From an uncultured Collinsella sp. (lineage in GTDB: Bacteria; Actinomycetota; Coriobacteriia; Coriobacteriales; Coriobacteriaceae), in NCBI GenBank assembly GCA_902493855.1, contig CABUQV010000009.1:10617-74616 (forward strand): a stretch of 64,000 nucleotides of DNA. Direction: 5' to 3'. The notes under the pieces were generated by a model, which did not search any database, was not told the origin of the DNA, and saw nothing but the letters and a program-made list of their open reading frames with translations. Below are positions 1-7,600 of the stretch, one piece after another (position 1 is the stretch's first letter; each line of letters begins with the position of its first letter). The translations under genes were made by a program, and so were the position numbers.

Positions 1-144
1 TTAGCCGCTCTGTTATAGGAAATGCCGATAGCAAGGCATCTTTGATTGGTATCCCCGAATAACGAGTGAAACTCCACCGTGACACAGTGGTGCTGTAGAA
101 TCCTTACAACACATCACACTATTACGTATCTAGAGGAGCACGAT
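1..144. other. Upstream region of metF, no gene
   Basis: There is no convincing coding region here. A short hairpin (ATGCC at 22-26, GGCAT at 35-39, followed by CTTT) may be the weak terminator of a gene left of the window. TAGAAT at 96-101 could be a -10 box for metF, but no good -35 box lies at the right distance. I looked for a cobalamin or SAM riboswitch, as expected for methionine genes, and recognised neither. Confidence 0.3.
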
Positions 145-1017
145 ATGCGCGTCGATGAGGTTTTTAAGCAGGCAGCATCCCAGGGCACCGCACCCGTTTC
201 GTTTGAGATGTTCCCGCCCAAGGGCGAGCTGACCCTCGACACGGCTCGCGAAGTGGCAGGCAATCTGTGCAAGCTTTCGCCGAGCTTTGTCTCGGTCACC
301 TGCTCGGCCGGCGGCTCGGGCAACGGTGCCGCCACCGCCCCCATCGCGCATATGATTACGAGCGAATTCGATACACCCTCGGTGGCACACCTTACCTGCG
401 TGGGCCGCTCGCACGCCGATATCGCCGCCAAGATCGACGAGTATCGCACCGCCGGCGTGGAAAACATCCTGGCCCTGCGTGGCGATCTCCCTGCCGGCGC
501 AACCGAGGACGACAAGCCCGCCTCCGACTACGCCTACGCCCGCGACCTCATCCCCGAGCTCGTCGACGCCGGCTTTTGCGTGGGCGCCGCAGCCTACCCC
601 GAGGGCCACATTGCCTGTGAGGATCTCAACCTCTCGGTCGAACACCTCAAGCAAAAACAGGACGCCAGCGCGAGCTTCTTTGTGACACAGCTCTTCTTTG
701 ATAACGAGTGCTTCTACCGTTTTCGCGAGCTTGCCGACAAGGCCGGTATCACCGTGCCCATTACCGCGGGCATCATGCCGTTTATGGGCAAGTCGCAGAT
801 CAGCCGCATGGTCTTTATGTGCGGCGCGTCGCTGCCCTCCCCCGTCATCAAGATTCTCGCCAAGTACGAGAACGACCCCGAGAGCCTGCAGGCAGCCGGT
901 GTAGATTATGCCGCCCGCCAGCTTTGCGACCTCAAGGAGCACGGCGCCGACGGCCTGCACCTGTACACTATGAACCGTCCTGCGATCGCCGCGACCATTA
1001 TGGAGCGCCTGGGGTAA
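145..1017 (+). CDS. metF: Methylenetetrahydrofolate reductase
   Basis: This flavoprotein of about 290 residues reduces 5,10-methylene-THF to 5-methyl-THF, the methyl donor used by the MetH encoded just downstream. The N-terminus carries the family stretch SFEMFPPKG, and the barrel contains ALRGDLP and FFVTQLFFDN, both typical of MetF. An in-frame ATG lies upstream at 79. I chose 145 because a GAGGAG ribosome site precedes it at the right spacing and the family homology starts there. Its TAA stop shares a base with the ATG of the next gene (TAATG), so the two are translationally coupled. With the two following genes it forms a complete methyl-transfer unit. Function is confident from family motifs. 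Confidence 0.93.
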   Translation: MRVDEVFKQAASQGTAPVSFEMFPPKGELTLDTAREVAGNLCKLSPSFVSVTCSAGGSGNGAATAPIAHMITSEFDTPSVAHLTCVGRSHADIAAKIDEYRTAGVENILALRGDLPAGATEDDKPASDYAYARDLIPELVDAGFCVGAAAYPEGHIACEDLNLSVEHLKQKQDASASFFVTQLFFDNECFYRFRELADKAGITVPITAGIMPFMGKSQISRMVFMCGASLPSPVIKILAKYENDPESLQAAGVDYAARQLCDLKEHGADGLHLYTMNRPAIAATIMERLG

Positions 1018-1805
1018 TGGAAAAACCGCACATCGATACAACCGCTGTCGAAGTGCCGGCCGACCTTGCGTCGCCGGCGCTTTACCGTGTCGATGCTGCG
1101 CACCATCCCCGTGTCGACCGTGCCGAGATGCTGCGGTATCTGGGTTACGGCGGCCAGCAGATCGAGCCCGAACTGTCACGACGTATTGAGCTTGTGGTCG
1201 AGCGTCTGGAACTTGACATTGAGCCCCGTGGCGTGCGCCGCGTGTTTGCCGTCGATGCCACGGGCGTGGACGAACAAAGTGAGCCTTGCATTCGCTTGGT
1301 CGGCACCAACGTTGAGCTGCGAGGTCGCGATATCTATCGACATCTCAAAGACGCTCGCTTTGCCGCACTCATGGCTTGCACCCTCGGCATGGACGCCGAG
1401 CGTCGTCTGCGCACCACGGGAGCCCAGCAGCCCCTCGAGGGAGCCGTGCTCGACGCCGCGTGCTCCGCTTACGTGGAAGCCGCCGTTGAGCAAATGGACC
1501 AACATGTCAAGACGGACGCCGCCGCATACGGACTCGCCGGTAACTGGCGCTTCAGCCCCGGCTACGGCGACTGCCCGCTTACGGCCCAGCGCTCAATCGT
1601 GGCTGCGCTCAACGCCACGCGGCTCATCGGGCTTACCGTCACACCTACCAACCTGCTCATGCCCACCAAGAGCGTGACCGCGGTGATCGGCCTGTTTGAC
1701 GGCGAAGTCCACGACGCCCAGAGCCGCCCCACCTGCAATATCTGCCGCATGCGCGAGAACTGCCGCTTCCGTGCCGCCCACACCACCTGCTATTCCAGCC
1801 ATTAG
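1017..1805 (+). CDS. Free-standing MetH reactivation (AdoMet-binding) protein
   Basis: This 262-residue protein corresponds to the C-terminal activation domain of cobalamin-dependent methionine synthase, here encoded as its own gene. The stretch RFSPGYGDCPL matches the family's SPGY-x-x-CP signature for AdoMet binding, and VTPTNLLMPTKSVTAVIGL matches the following strand. The C-terminus is cysteine-rich (CNICRMRENC). In the known mechanism this domain uses SAM and reduced flavodoxin to remethylate cob(II)alamin. The gene sits between metF and the MetH gene, with 1-nt overlap upstream and 8 nt of spacing downstream. The downstream MetH ends right after its cobalamin domain, which fits a split enzyme. 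The electron donor is not in the window. Confidence 0.88.
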   Translation: MEKPHIDTTAVEVPADLASPALYRVDAAHHPRVDRAEMLRYLGYGGQQIEPELSRRIELVVERLELDIEPRGVRRVFAVDATGVDEQSEPCIRLVGTNVELRGRDIYRHLKDARFAALMACTLGMDAERRLRTTGAQQPLEGAVLDAACSAYVEAAVEQMDQHVKTDAAAYGLAGNWRFSPGYGDCPLTAQRSIVAALNATRLIGLTVTPTNLLMPTKSVTAVIGLFDGEVHDAQSRPTCNICRMRENCRFRAAHTTCYSSH

Positions 1806-1813
1806 GAGCCCCG

Positions 1814-4369
1814 ATGTTTACTCCGCTTATCACTCATGATCCGGACGGCGCCGCGCTGGCGGCGCCTGTTGATGCCGCACGCCGCAATGGCGCTGCATAC
1901 AAGACGCGCGCAATCGACGACCTGCGCATTAAGGACGATCGCCTGCGCGCCGCCATCGAGGGCACGGGACACCTGCTGTTCGACGGCGGCATGGGCACCA
2001 TGTTGCAGGCCGCCGGCATGAAGGCGGGCGCCCTGCCCGAGCTGCTCAACTTTGAGGAGCCCCAGGTTATCACTGATATCCAATGTCAATATGTCGAGGC
2101 CGGCTGCGACGTGATTACCGCCAACACCTTTGGCGCCAACGCCCACAAGCTCGACGGTGCCGCCACCGTGGCAGATGTCTTTGCCGCCGCCGTCGCCTGC
2201 GCCCGCACGGCCGGCGCCCGCTACGTCGCCGGCGACATCGGCCCCATCGGCGCGCTGCTTCGCCCCTTGGGTACCCTCAGCTTTGACGAGGCCTACGACC
2301 TCTTTGCCGAAGAAGTGCGCGCCAGCGTCGACGCGGGCGTGGACCTCTTTATTATCGAAACCATGACCGACCTTGCCGAGATCAAGGCTGCCGTCCTCGC
2401 CTGCCGCGAAAACTCAGACCTGCCCGTCTTTGCCACCATGACCTTTGAGGAAGACGGTCGCACCTTCTTGGGCACGAGCCCCGAGGTCGCCGCCATCACC
2501 CTCGACGCTATCGGCGCCGACGTTTTGGGCATCAACTGCAGCCAGGGACCGGCCGAGCTCCGAGGACTCGCTGCGCGCATGCTCACCGTTACCGACAAGC
2601 CCGTTATGGTGCAGGCCAATGCGGGACTGCCCCACGTGGACGATGACGGCAATACCGTCTTTGATATCCAGGCACCCGAGTACGCCGAGGCCGTCGCCGG
2701 CATGATCGAGGACGGCGTGAGCGTCGTCGGCGGATGCTGCGGTACCACGCCCACGCACATGGCGGCACTTCGCACCCTTATCGACAACCACACGCCCAGC
2801 CCGCGTCACCGCAAGCCCAGCATGTCGGTCACGAGCGCCCAGACGGTCGTGGACCTCCCCTGCGACGGCCACAAGATCGCCGTCATCGGCGAGCGTATCA
2901 ACCCCACCGGCAAAAAGCGCCTGAAGCAGGCCCTACGCGACGGCGACCTGGGCTACGTCGTGAGCCAGGGCATCAGCCAGCAGGAGCAGGGCGCCGACAT
3001 CCTGGATGTCAACGTGGGCCTGCCCGAGATTGACGAGGTCAAGGTCATCCAGCAAGCGACCGAGCAGCTCCAAGGCTCCACGCTGCTGCCGCTGCAGATC
3101 GACTCCACCGACCCCGCCGCCGTCGAGGCCGCCGTGCGTCGCTACGCCGGCAAGCCCATCATCAACTCGGTCAATGGCAAGCAGCAGATCATGGATGAGA
3201 TCCTTCCGCTGGTCGCCCACTACGGCACCAACGTCGTCGGCCTCACGCTCGACGAAGGCGGCATCCCCGATACCGCCGAAGCTCGCTTCGCCATCGCCGA
3301 GCGCATCGTGGCCGAGGCTGCCCGCTACGGCATCGGCCCGGACCGCATCCTCATCGACTGTCTGGTCATGACCGCATCGACCAACCAGCGCCAGGCTGAG
3401 CAGATCCTGCGCGCCATGTCCCTGTGCAAGGAGCGCCTGGGCGTCAAATGCGCGCTCGGCGTGTCGAACATCAGCTTTGGCCTGCCTGCCCGCCCGCTGC
3501 TGGGCTCGGTCTTTTTGGCCGCCGCCTTTGGCGCGGGCCTGGACGCCCCCATCATGAACCCGGGCTCCAAGCGCTTTATGGACACCGTCTACAGCTATCG
3601 CGTCCTGAGCGCCGAGGATGAGGGCTCGACCGGATACATCGAGCGCTACGCCGGCTGGACCGATCCGTACAAGATCGCCGCCAACCCGGCGGCGGCTCAG
3701 GCCGCATCGACCGACGCCGTGCCCGCTGTCAGCGCCACCGCAAGCGCCGATGACGACCCCATCCGCCACATGGTCGTCTCGGGCCGCAAGGGCGAAATCG
3801 CGGCCGAGACCGAGCGTCTGCTGGCGGACCACGACGCCATGGACCTCATCAACAATCACTTTATCCCCGCCCTCGACGAAGTTGGCGTCCTCTTTGACCA
3901 GGGAAAGTTCTTCTTGCCGCAGCTCATGGCCTCGGCCGAGGCGGCACGCGTGGGTTTTGACACCATCAAGCGGCTGATGCCCGCCGGCGAGATTGCCGAC
4001 AAGGGCAAGATCTGCGTGGCCACCGTCAAGGGCGATATCCACGACATCGGTAAGAACATCGTCAAGATGCTGCTCGACAACTACGGCTACACCGTCTTTG
4101 ACCTAGGCCGCGACGTCGACCCGCAAGAGGTGCTCAAAACCGTACAGGAACGCGACATCAAGCTCGTCGGCCTCTCGGCGCTTATGACCACCACGGTCGT
4201 CGCCATGGAAGAGACCATCAAGCTGCTTCATGCCGAGGTACCGGGCGTCAAGATCATCGTAGGCGGCGCCGTGCTCAACCCCGAATACGCCAAGCAGATC
4301 GGCGCGGACTACTACGCCAAGGATGCCGCCGAAAGCGCTCGTATCGCCGAAGAGGTCTTTGGGCAGTAA
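1814..4369 (+). CDS. metH: Cobalamin-dependent methionine synthase lacking the reactivation domain
   Basis: This 851-residue enzyme transfers methyl from 5-methyl-THF through cobalamin to homocysteine. The homocysteine domain begins at about residue 53 (LLFDGGMGTML), with zinc-ligand cysteines in GINCSQG and GGCCGTTP. The pterin domain starts near IAVIGERINPTGKK, followed by the helical cap (NHFIPALDEVG) and the B12 domain with GDIHDIGKNIV near residue 740, whose His is the lower cobalt ligand. The protein ends about 110 residues later, so the usual fourth domain is absent and is supplied by the preceding gene. The start is preceded by TAGGAG. About 50 residues lie ahead of the first recognisable motif, longer than usual. 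The gene is part of the metF operon. Confidence 0.95.
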   Translation: MFTPLITHDPDGAALAAPVDAARRNGAAYKTRAIDDLRIKDDRLRAAIEGTGHLLFDGGMGTMLQAAGMKAGALPELLNFEEPQVITDIQCQYVEAGCDVITANTFGANAHKLDGAATVADVFAAAVACARTAGARYVAGDIGPIGALLRPLGTLSFDEAYDLFAEEVRASVDAGVDLFIIETMTDLAEIKAAVLACRENSDLPVFATMTFEEDGRTFLGTSPEVAAITLDAIGADVLGINCSQGPAELRGLAARMLTVTDKPVMVQANAGLPHVDDDGNTVFDIQAPEYAEAVAGMIEDGVSVVGGCCGTTPTHMAALRTLIDNHTPSPRHRKPSMSVTSAQTVVDLPCDGHKIAVIGERINPTGKKRLKQALRDGDLGYVVSQGISQQEQGADILDVNVGLPEIDEVKVIQQATEQLQGSTLLPLQIDSTDPAAVEAAVRRYAGKPIINSVNGKQQIMDEILPLVAHYGTNVVGLTLDEGGIPDTAEARFAIAERIVAEAARYGIGPDRILIDCLVMTASTNQRQAEQILRAMSLCKERLGVKCALGVSNISFGLPARPLLGSVFLAAAFGAGLDAPIMNPGSKRFMDTVYSYRVLSAEDEGSTGYIERYAGWTDPYKIAANPAAAQAASTDAVPAVSATASADDDPIRHMVVSGRKGEIAAETERLLADHDAMDLINNHFIPALDEVGVLFDQGKFFLPQLMASAEAARVGFDTIKRLMPAGEIADKGKICVATVKGDIHDIGKNIVKMLLDNYGYTVFDLGRDVDPQEVLKTVQERDIKLVGLSALMTTTVVAMEETIKLLHAEVPGVKIIVGGAVLNPEYAKQIGADYYAKDAAESARIAEEVFGQ

Positions 4370-4394
4370 CACAACGGAAACAACCGAGCACCAA

Positions 4395-4432
4395 AACGTG
4401 CCGCATGCGCCACTTGGCACGTGCGGCACGTT
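4395..4432 (+). terminator. Inverted repeat after metH, possible terminator
   Basis: The arms AACGTGCCGCA (4395-4405) and TGCGGCACGTT (4422-4432) are perfect 11-bp complements around a 16-nt loop, starting 25 nt past the metH stop. Only a short T-poor tail follows, so this is either a weak terminator or an operator for the next gene, whose start is 46 nt further on. Confidence 0.45.
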
Positions 4433-4477
4433 AGAATAGATAAGACTATGCTCGTTTTGGCAGATAGGAGCGCAAGG

Positions 4478-5842
4478 ATGGCGATCACGCCCGCAGAAAT
4501 CGCGGAAACCCGCGGCATGGTTGAGGAGCAGAACCTCGACATCAGAACCATCACTATGGGCATTTCGCTCATGGGTTGCGGCGACGAGAACCTCGACCGC
4601 ATGTGCACGAAGATCTACGACCACGTGACGCACACGGCTGAGCATCTGGTCGAGACCGCCGAGCACCTCGAGCGCGAGTACGGTATCCCCATCGTCAACA
4701 AGCGCGTTTCCGTCACCCCGGTGGCGCAGATCGCCGCGTGCTGCAAGGATGAGGACCTCACCCCCATCGCGCATGCCCTCGACCGCGCGGCCGAGACGCT
4801 CGGCATCGATTACCTGGGCGGCTTCTCCGCGCTCGTCCAGAAGGGTATCGGCGACGCCGACCGCCGCGTCATCCAGTCCATCCCCCAGGCGCTCGCCACC
4901 ACCAGCCGCGTCTGCTCCAGCGTCAATGTCGCCAGCCTGCGCGCTGGCATCAACATGGATGCCGTGCTCATGGCAGCTCAGACCATCATCGATGCCGCTA
5001 AACTCACGGCCGACCAGGATTCCGTCGGCGCTTCCAAGTTTGTCTGCTTTGCCAACATGGTCGAGGACTCCCCGTTTATGGCGGGCGCCGTCCACGGCGG
5101 TGGCGAGGCCGACGCCGTCATCAACGTGGGTGTCTCGGGCCCCGGCGTTATGGCCGCAGCCCTGGAGACGCTGCCCGATTCCGCATCGATGATGGAAGTC
5201 GCCGAGAAGATTAAGCAGACCGCCTTTAAGATCACCCGCGCCGGCGAGCTCATGAGCCGCGAGGCCGCCCATCGCCTGGGTGTCGAGAAGGGCATTGTCG
5301 ACCTGTCGCTGGCTCCTACGCCTGCCGTCGGCGACTCCGTCGCGCGCATCCTCGAGATCATCGGCGTGGGCACCTGCGGTGGCCCCGGCACGACCTGCGC
5401 GCTCGCCATGCTCAACGATGCCGTCAAGAAGGGCGGCGTCATGGCAAGCTCCAGCGTGGGCGGCCTCTCGGGCGCCTTTATCCCCGTGTCCGAGGACGCC
5501 GGCATGATCGCCGCCGTCGAGGCCGGCGCGCTTTCGCTCGAGAAGCTCGAGGCCATGACCTGCGTATGCTCCGTTGGCCTGGACATGATCGCCGTCCCCG
5601 GCGACACCCCGGTCGAGACCATCGCCGGTATCATCGCCGACGAGATGGCCATCGGCGTCATCAACAATAAGACCACGGCTGTGCGCGTGATTCCCGCCAT
5701 CGGCAAGGGCGTGGGCGACTGTGTCGAGTATGGCGGCCTGTTTGGCCGTGCGCCCATCATGCCGGTGAACCCCAACGCCGGCACCGTGCTTGCCCACCGC
5801 GGCGGACGCTTCCCGGCACCGCTGAACTCGCTGAAGAACTAG
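4478..5842 (+). CDS. PFL family protein (DUF711/UPF0210-like)
   Basis: This 454-residue protein belongs to a conserved family named for its structural similarity to pyruvate formate-lyase; its reaction is not established. The N-terminus ([28 protein letters not shown]) matches the way this family begins, which fixes the start at 4478 rather than the in-frame ATG at 4448. A TAGGAG site precedes it. The C-terminal part contains glycine-rich runs such as [12 protein letters not shown]. In other genomes the gene is often paired with a small ACT-domain gene; no such gene is visible here. The stop is followed after 21 nt by the nested palindrome described as family A. Confidence 0.85.
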   Translation: MAITPAEIAETRGMVEEQNLDIRTITMGISLMGCGDENLDRMCTKIYDHVTHTAEHLVETAEHLEREYGIPIVNKRVSVTPVAQIAACCKDEDLTPIAHALDRAAETLGIDYLGGFSALVQKGIGDADRRVIQSIPQALATTSRVCSSVNVASLRAGINMDAVLMAAQTIIDAAKLTADQDSVGASKFVCFANMVEDSPFMAGAVHGGGEADAVINVGVSGPGVMAAALETLPDSASMMEVAEKIKQTAFKITRAGELMSREAAHRLGVEKGIVDLSLAPTPAVGDSVARILEIIGVGTCGGPGTTCALAMLNDAVKKGGVMASSSVGGLSGAFIPVSEDAGMIAAVEAGALSLEKLEAMTCVCSVGLDMIAVPGDTPVETIAGIIADEMAIGVINNKTTAVRVIPAIGKGVGDCVEYGGLFGRAPIMPVNPNAGTVLAHRGGRFPAPLNSLKN

Positions 5843-5860
5843 CTGAGGGGGACTGGCGAG

Positions 5861-5993
5861 GAACCCCGGGGAGGGCAAATATATAAGGTCGCCTGCTCGG
5901 ACAGTCCTGACTCGCACGGAGAGCACATTACGTGCTCTCCGGCTCGTGCGGAACTCGCGATCGACCTTATATATTTGCCCTCCCCGGGGCTCC
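5861..5993 (+). repeat. Family A nested palindrome, copy 1
   Basis: Two perfect 28-nt arms (5864-5891 and 5962-5989, beginning CCCCGGGG and ending there) enclose about 70 nt. Inside is a second hairpin with GGAGAGCAC (5918-5926) and GTGCTCTCC (5932-5940). Unpaired stretches ACAGTCCTG and CGTGCGGAACTC flank the inner hairpin. The same stretches, in the same order and orientation relative to the upstream gene, occur in the copy at 26672-26814. The element lies wholly in the 3' untranslated region of the PFL gene. Confidence 0.85.
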
Positions 5994-6159
5994 CGCACAT
6001 CTCAACCTTGGCTGGGTTCTGTCCCATGTTGCAGTTGCTTCGCTCCTGCACCACATGATTGATACGGCGGTTTGGCGTTGGATCGGTTCTTTCTGATATA
6101 TGCTGGTTGCGGCTCTTCTTTTGGGAGGAGTCGCTTTTTTGTTGCTAGGAGGTTGGCCC

Positions 6160-7047
6160 GTGGTTGATGGGGATGCTCGCTCTGAGCTTCTTTCTGCTGA
6201 TTGGAATCAGGAATGGATGCGCCTGCAAGCTGATCGGCGGCGGACTGATGATTCTTTTGAGTGGGATAAGCGGGCTCGGCATTTTCGGCCGCTTGAGACT
6301 GCTCCGTATGCCCGGGACTTTATGAAGCTGTTAGCGTTAAAGCCTGGTGAATCCGTGCTCGATATGGGGTGTGGGGCTGGGTCGATTGCTATTCCGCTTG
6401 CTCAGGCTGGACATCCTGTGATTGCTGCCGACTTCTCTCCCGCCATGTTGGGCACCCTTGATGCCGGCATTGAGTATTATGGGCTCGAGGATCTTATTAC
6501 GCCGCTTGAGCTTGCCTGGGATGACGATTGGGATCTGGTTGGGCCGGTTGCCAAGGCTGTAGATGTTGCCTTTGCGAGTCGCTCGGTTACTACGAACGAC
6601 CTGAAGGGGGCACTTGCCAAGCTTGATCGTACGGCTCGTCGGCGTTGTGCCGTCACGATGGTCGCCAACTCGAGCCCGCGCTATGACCTGCACTTGATGA
6701 ATGCCATCGGCGCCTCGGTTGCCTGCAGCAATGGTTTTGTGTACGCCTTTAATATCCTCATTCAGATGGGTGCCCTGCCGCAGGTTACGTACTTTGAATC
6801 GCCTCGTCGCGATACCTTCGATAGCCTTGAGGCGGGTGTGGCGGACTTCTCCCGCATGCTCGAGCACGGTAACGAGGATAAGTTCGACCGTCTGCGCGAC
6901 TACATCGCTCAACACATGATTGAGAACCCCCATGCCGGTGAGCCGGGCTCCAAGGGTGTGCCGCAGGGGCGCTATATGCTCGATCATGTCCGCAAGGTCC
7001 GTTGGACGTTTATCGCATGGGAGCCGGTCTCTTCGGGCCGTCCATAG
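6160..7047 (+). CDS. Class I SAM-dependent methyltransferase
   Basis: The 295-residue product carries the SAM-binding motif VLDMGCGAGSIAIPLA near residue 75 and the acidic strand-2 end (VIAADFS). The substrate is unknown. I chose GTG at 6160 because TAGGAGG lies just before it and the residues encoded ahead of it look like an artefact of the open frame; an upstream ATG at 6100 also exists and would add a hydrophobic stretch. The gene uses noticeably more T-ending codons (gct, ctt, gat) than metH or the PFL gene, which may reflect a different history. It stands alone, after the family A element and before yhbY with 182 nt between. Confidence 0.8.
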   Translation: MVDGDARSELLSADWNQEWMRLQADRRRTDDSFEWDKRARHFRPLETAPYARDFMKLLALKPGESVLDMGCGAGSIAIPLAQAGHPVIAADFSPAMLGTLDAGIEYYGLEDLITPLELAWDDDWDLVGPVAKAVDVAFASRSVTTNDLKGALAKLDRTARRRCAVTMVANSSPRYDLHLMNAIGASVACSNGFVYAFNILIQMGALPQVTYFESPRRDTFDSLEAGVADFSRMLEHGNEDKFDRLRDYIAQHMIENPHAGEPGSKGVPQGRYMLDHVRKVRWTFIAWEPVSSGRP

Positions 7048-7229
7048 ACCGCTTTCGGCCTCCGTACACGTCCGCCTGTAACCAGCGCTGTTCTCCCGCT
7101 CGGCATCCGCATTCTTTTTGAACTGGGCAAACACGCCCCACACCGCGCCGTTCCTGCGCTATCGTGGGACAGCTCACGTAGATTAAGGCCCCATCGCGGG
7201 GCGCCCCATAACATAGAAAGCGAGAACCC

Positions 7230-7529
7230 ATGGCACTGACAGGAGCCCAGGTCAAGCAGCTTCGCAGCATGGCCCATCACCTCAACCCCGCCATCATCAT
7301 CGGCAAGTCCGACATCAACGAGGGTACCGTCGAGCAGACGATCGCCTACCTGGAGAAGCACGAGCTCGTTAAGTGCTCTGTACTCGATGGTTCCAGCCTT
7401 TCCGCCCGCGAGGCCGCCGAAGAGCTCGCCGATCGCTGCCATGCCGAGGTCGTCCAGGTTATCGGCCGCAAGTTCTCGCTGTATCGCGAGTCCTCGCGCA
7501 AAGACATCGAGAAGATTAAGCTCGTCTAA
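7230..7529 (+). CDS. yhbY: YhbY-type CRM-domain RNA-binding protein
   Basis: The 99-residue protein is a single CRM domain. It starts LTGAQVKQLRSMAHHLNP, followed by the diagnostic IIGKSDINEG, which corresponds to the GxxG RNA-contact loop region of this family. YhbY associates with the precursor of the large ribosomal subunit in E. coli, and a similar role in ribosome assembly is likely here. The size is normal for the family. The start ATG follows a purine-rich AGCGAGAA stretch. A clear intrinsic terminator follows, so the gene is probably monocistronic. Confidence 0.9.
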   Translation: MALTGAQVKQLRSMAHHLNPAIIIGKSDINEGTVEQTIAYLEKHELVKCSVLDGSSLSAREAAEELADRCHAEVVQVIGRKFSLYRESSRKDIEKIKLV

Positions 7530-7568
7530 GAGCCAACGATCCGGCGAGTCAACATACATCAAGCTTGC

Positions 7569-7600
7569 GAGCGTCCGAGCAATTCGGATGCTCATTTTTT
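7569..7600 (+). terminator. Intrinsic terminator of yhbY
   Basis: The stem GAGCGTCCGA / TCGGATGCTC has a short loop and is followed by ATTTTTT. It reaches the stop codon of the convergent regulator gene at 7599, so the two genes meet tail to tail here. Confidence 0.8.

Noticed and set aside
1..144. Cobalamin or SAM riboswitch ahead of metF
   Set aside because: The region is too short for a B12 riboswitch and lacks its B12-box wording; no SAM-riboswitch core is visible.
4395..4432. Family A or B copy after metH
   Set aside because: It is a simple perfect hairpin without the loop sequences of either family.
4103..5998. A 631-codon open frame on the minus strand, antisense to metH and the PFL gene
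   Set aside because: It crosses two clear genes and the family A element, has no ribosome site and its product is low-complexity. Long antisense frames are a normal effect of GC-rich codon bias.
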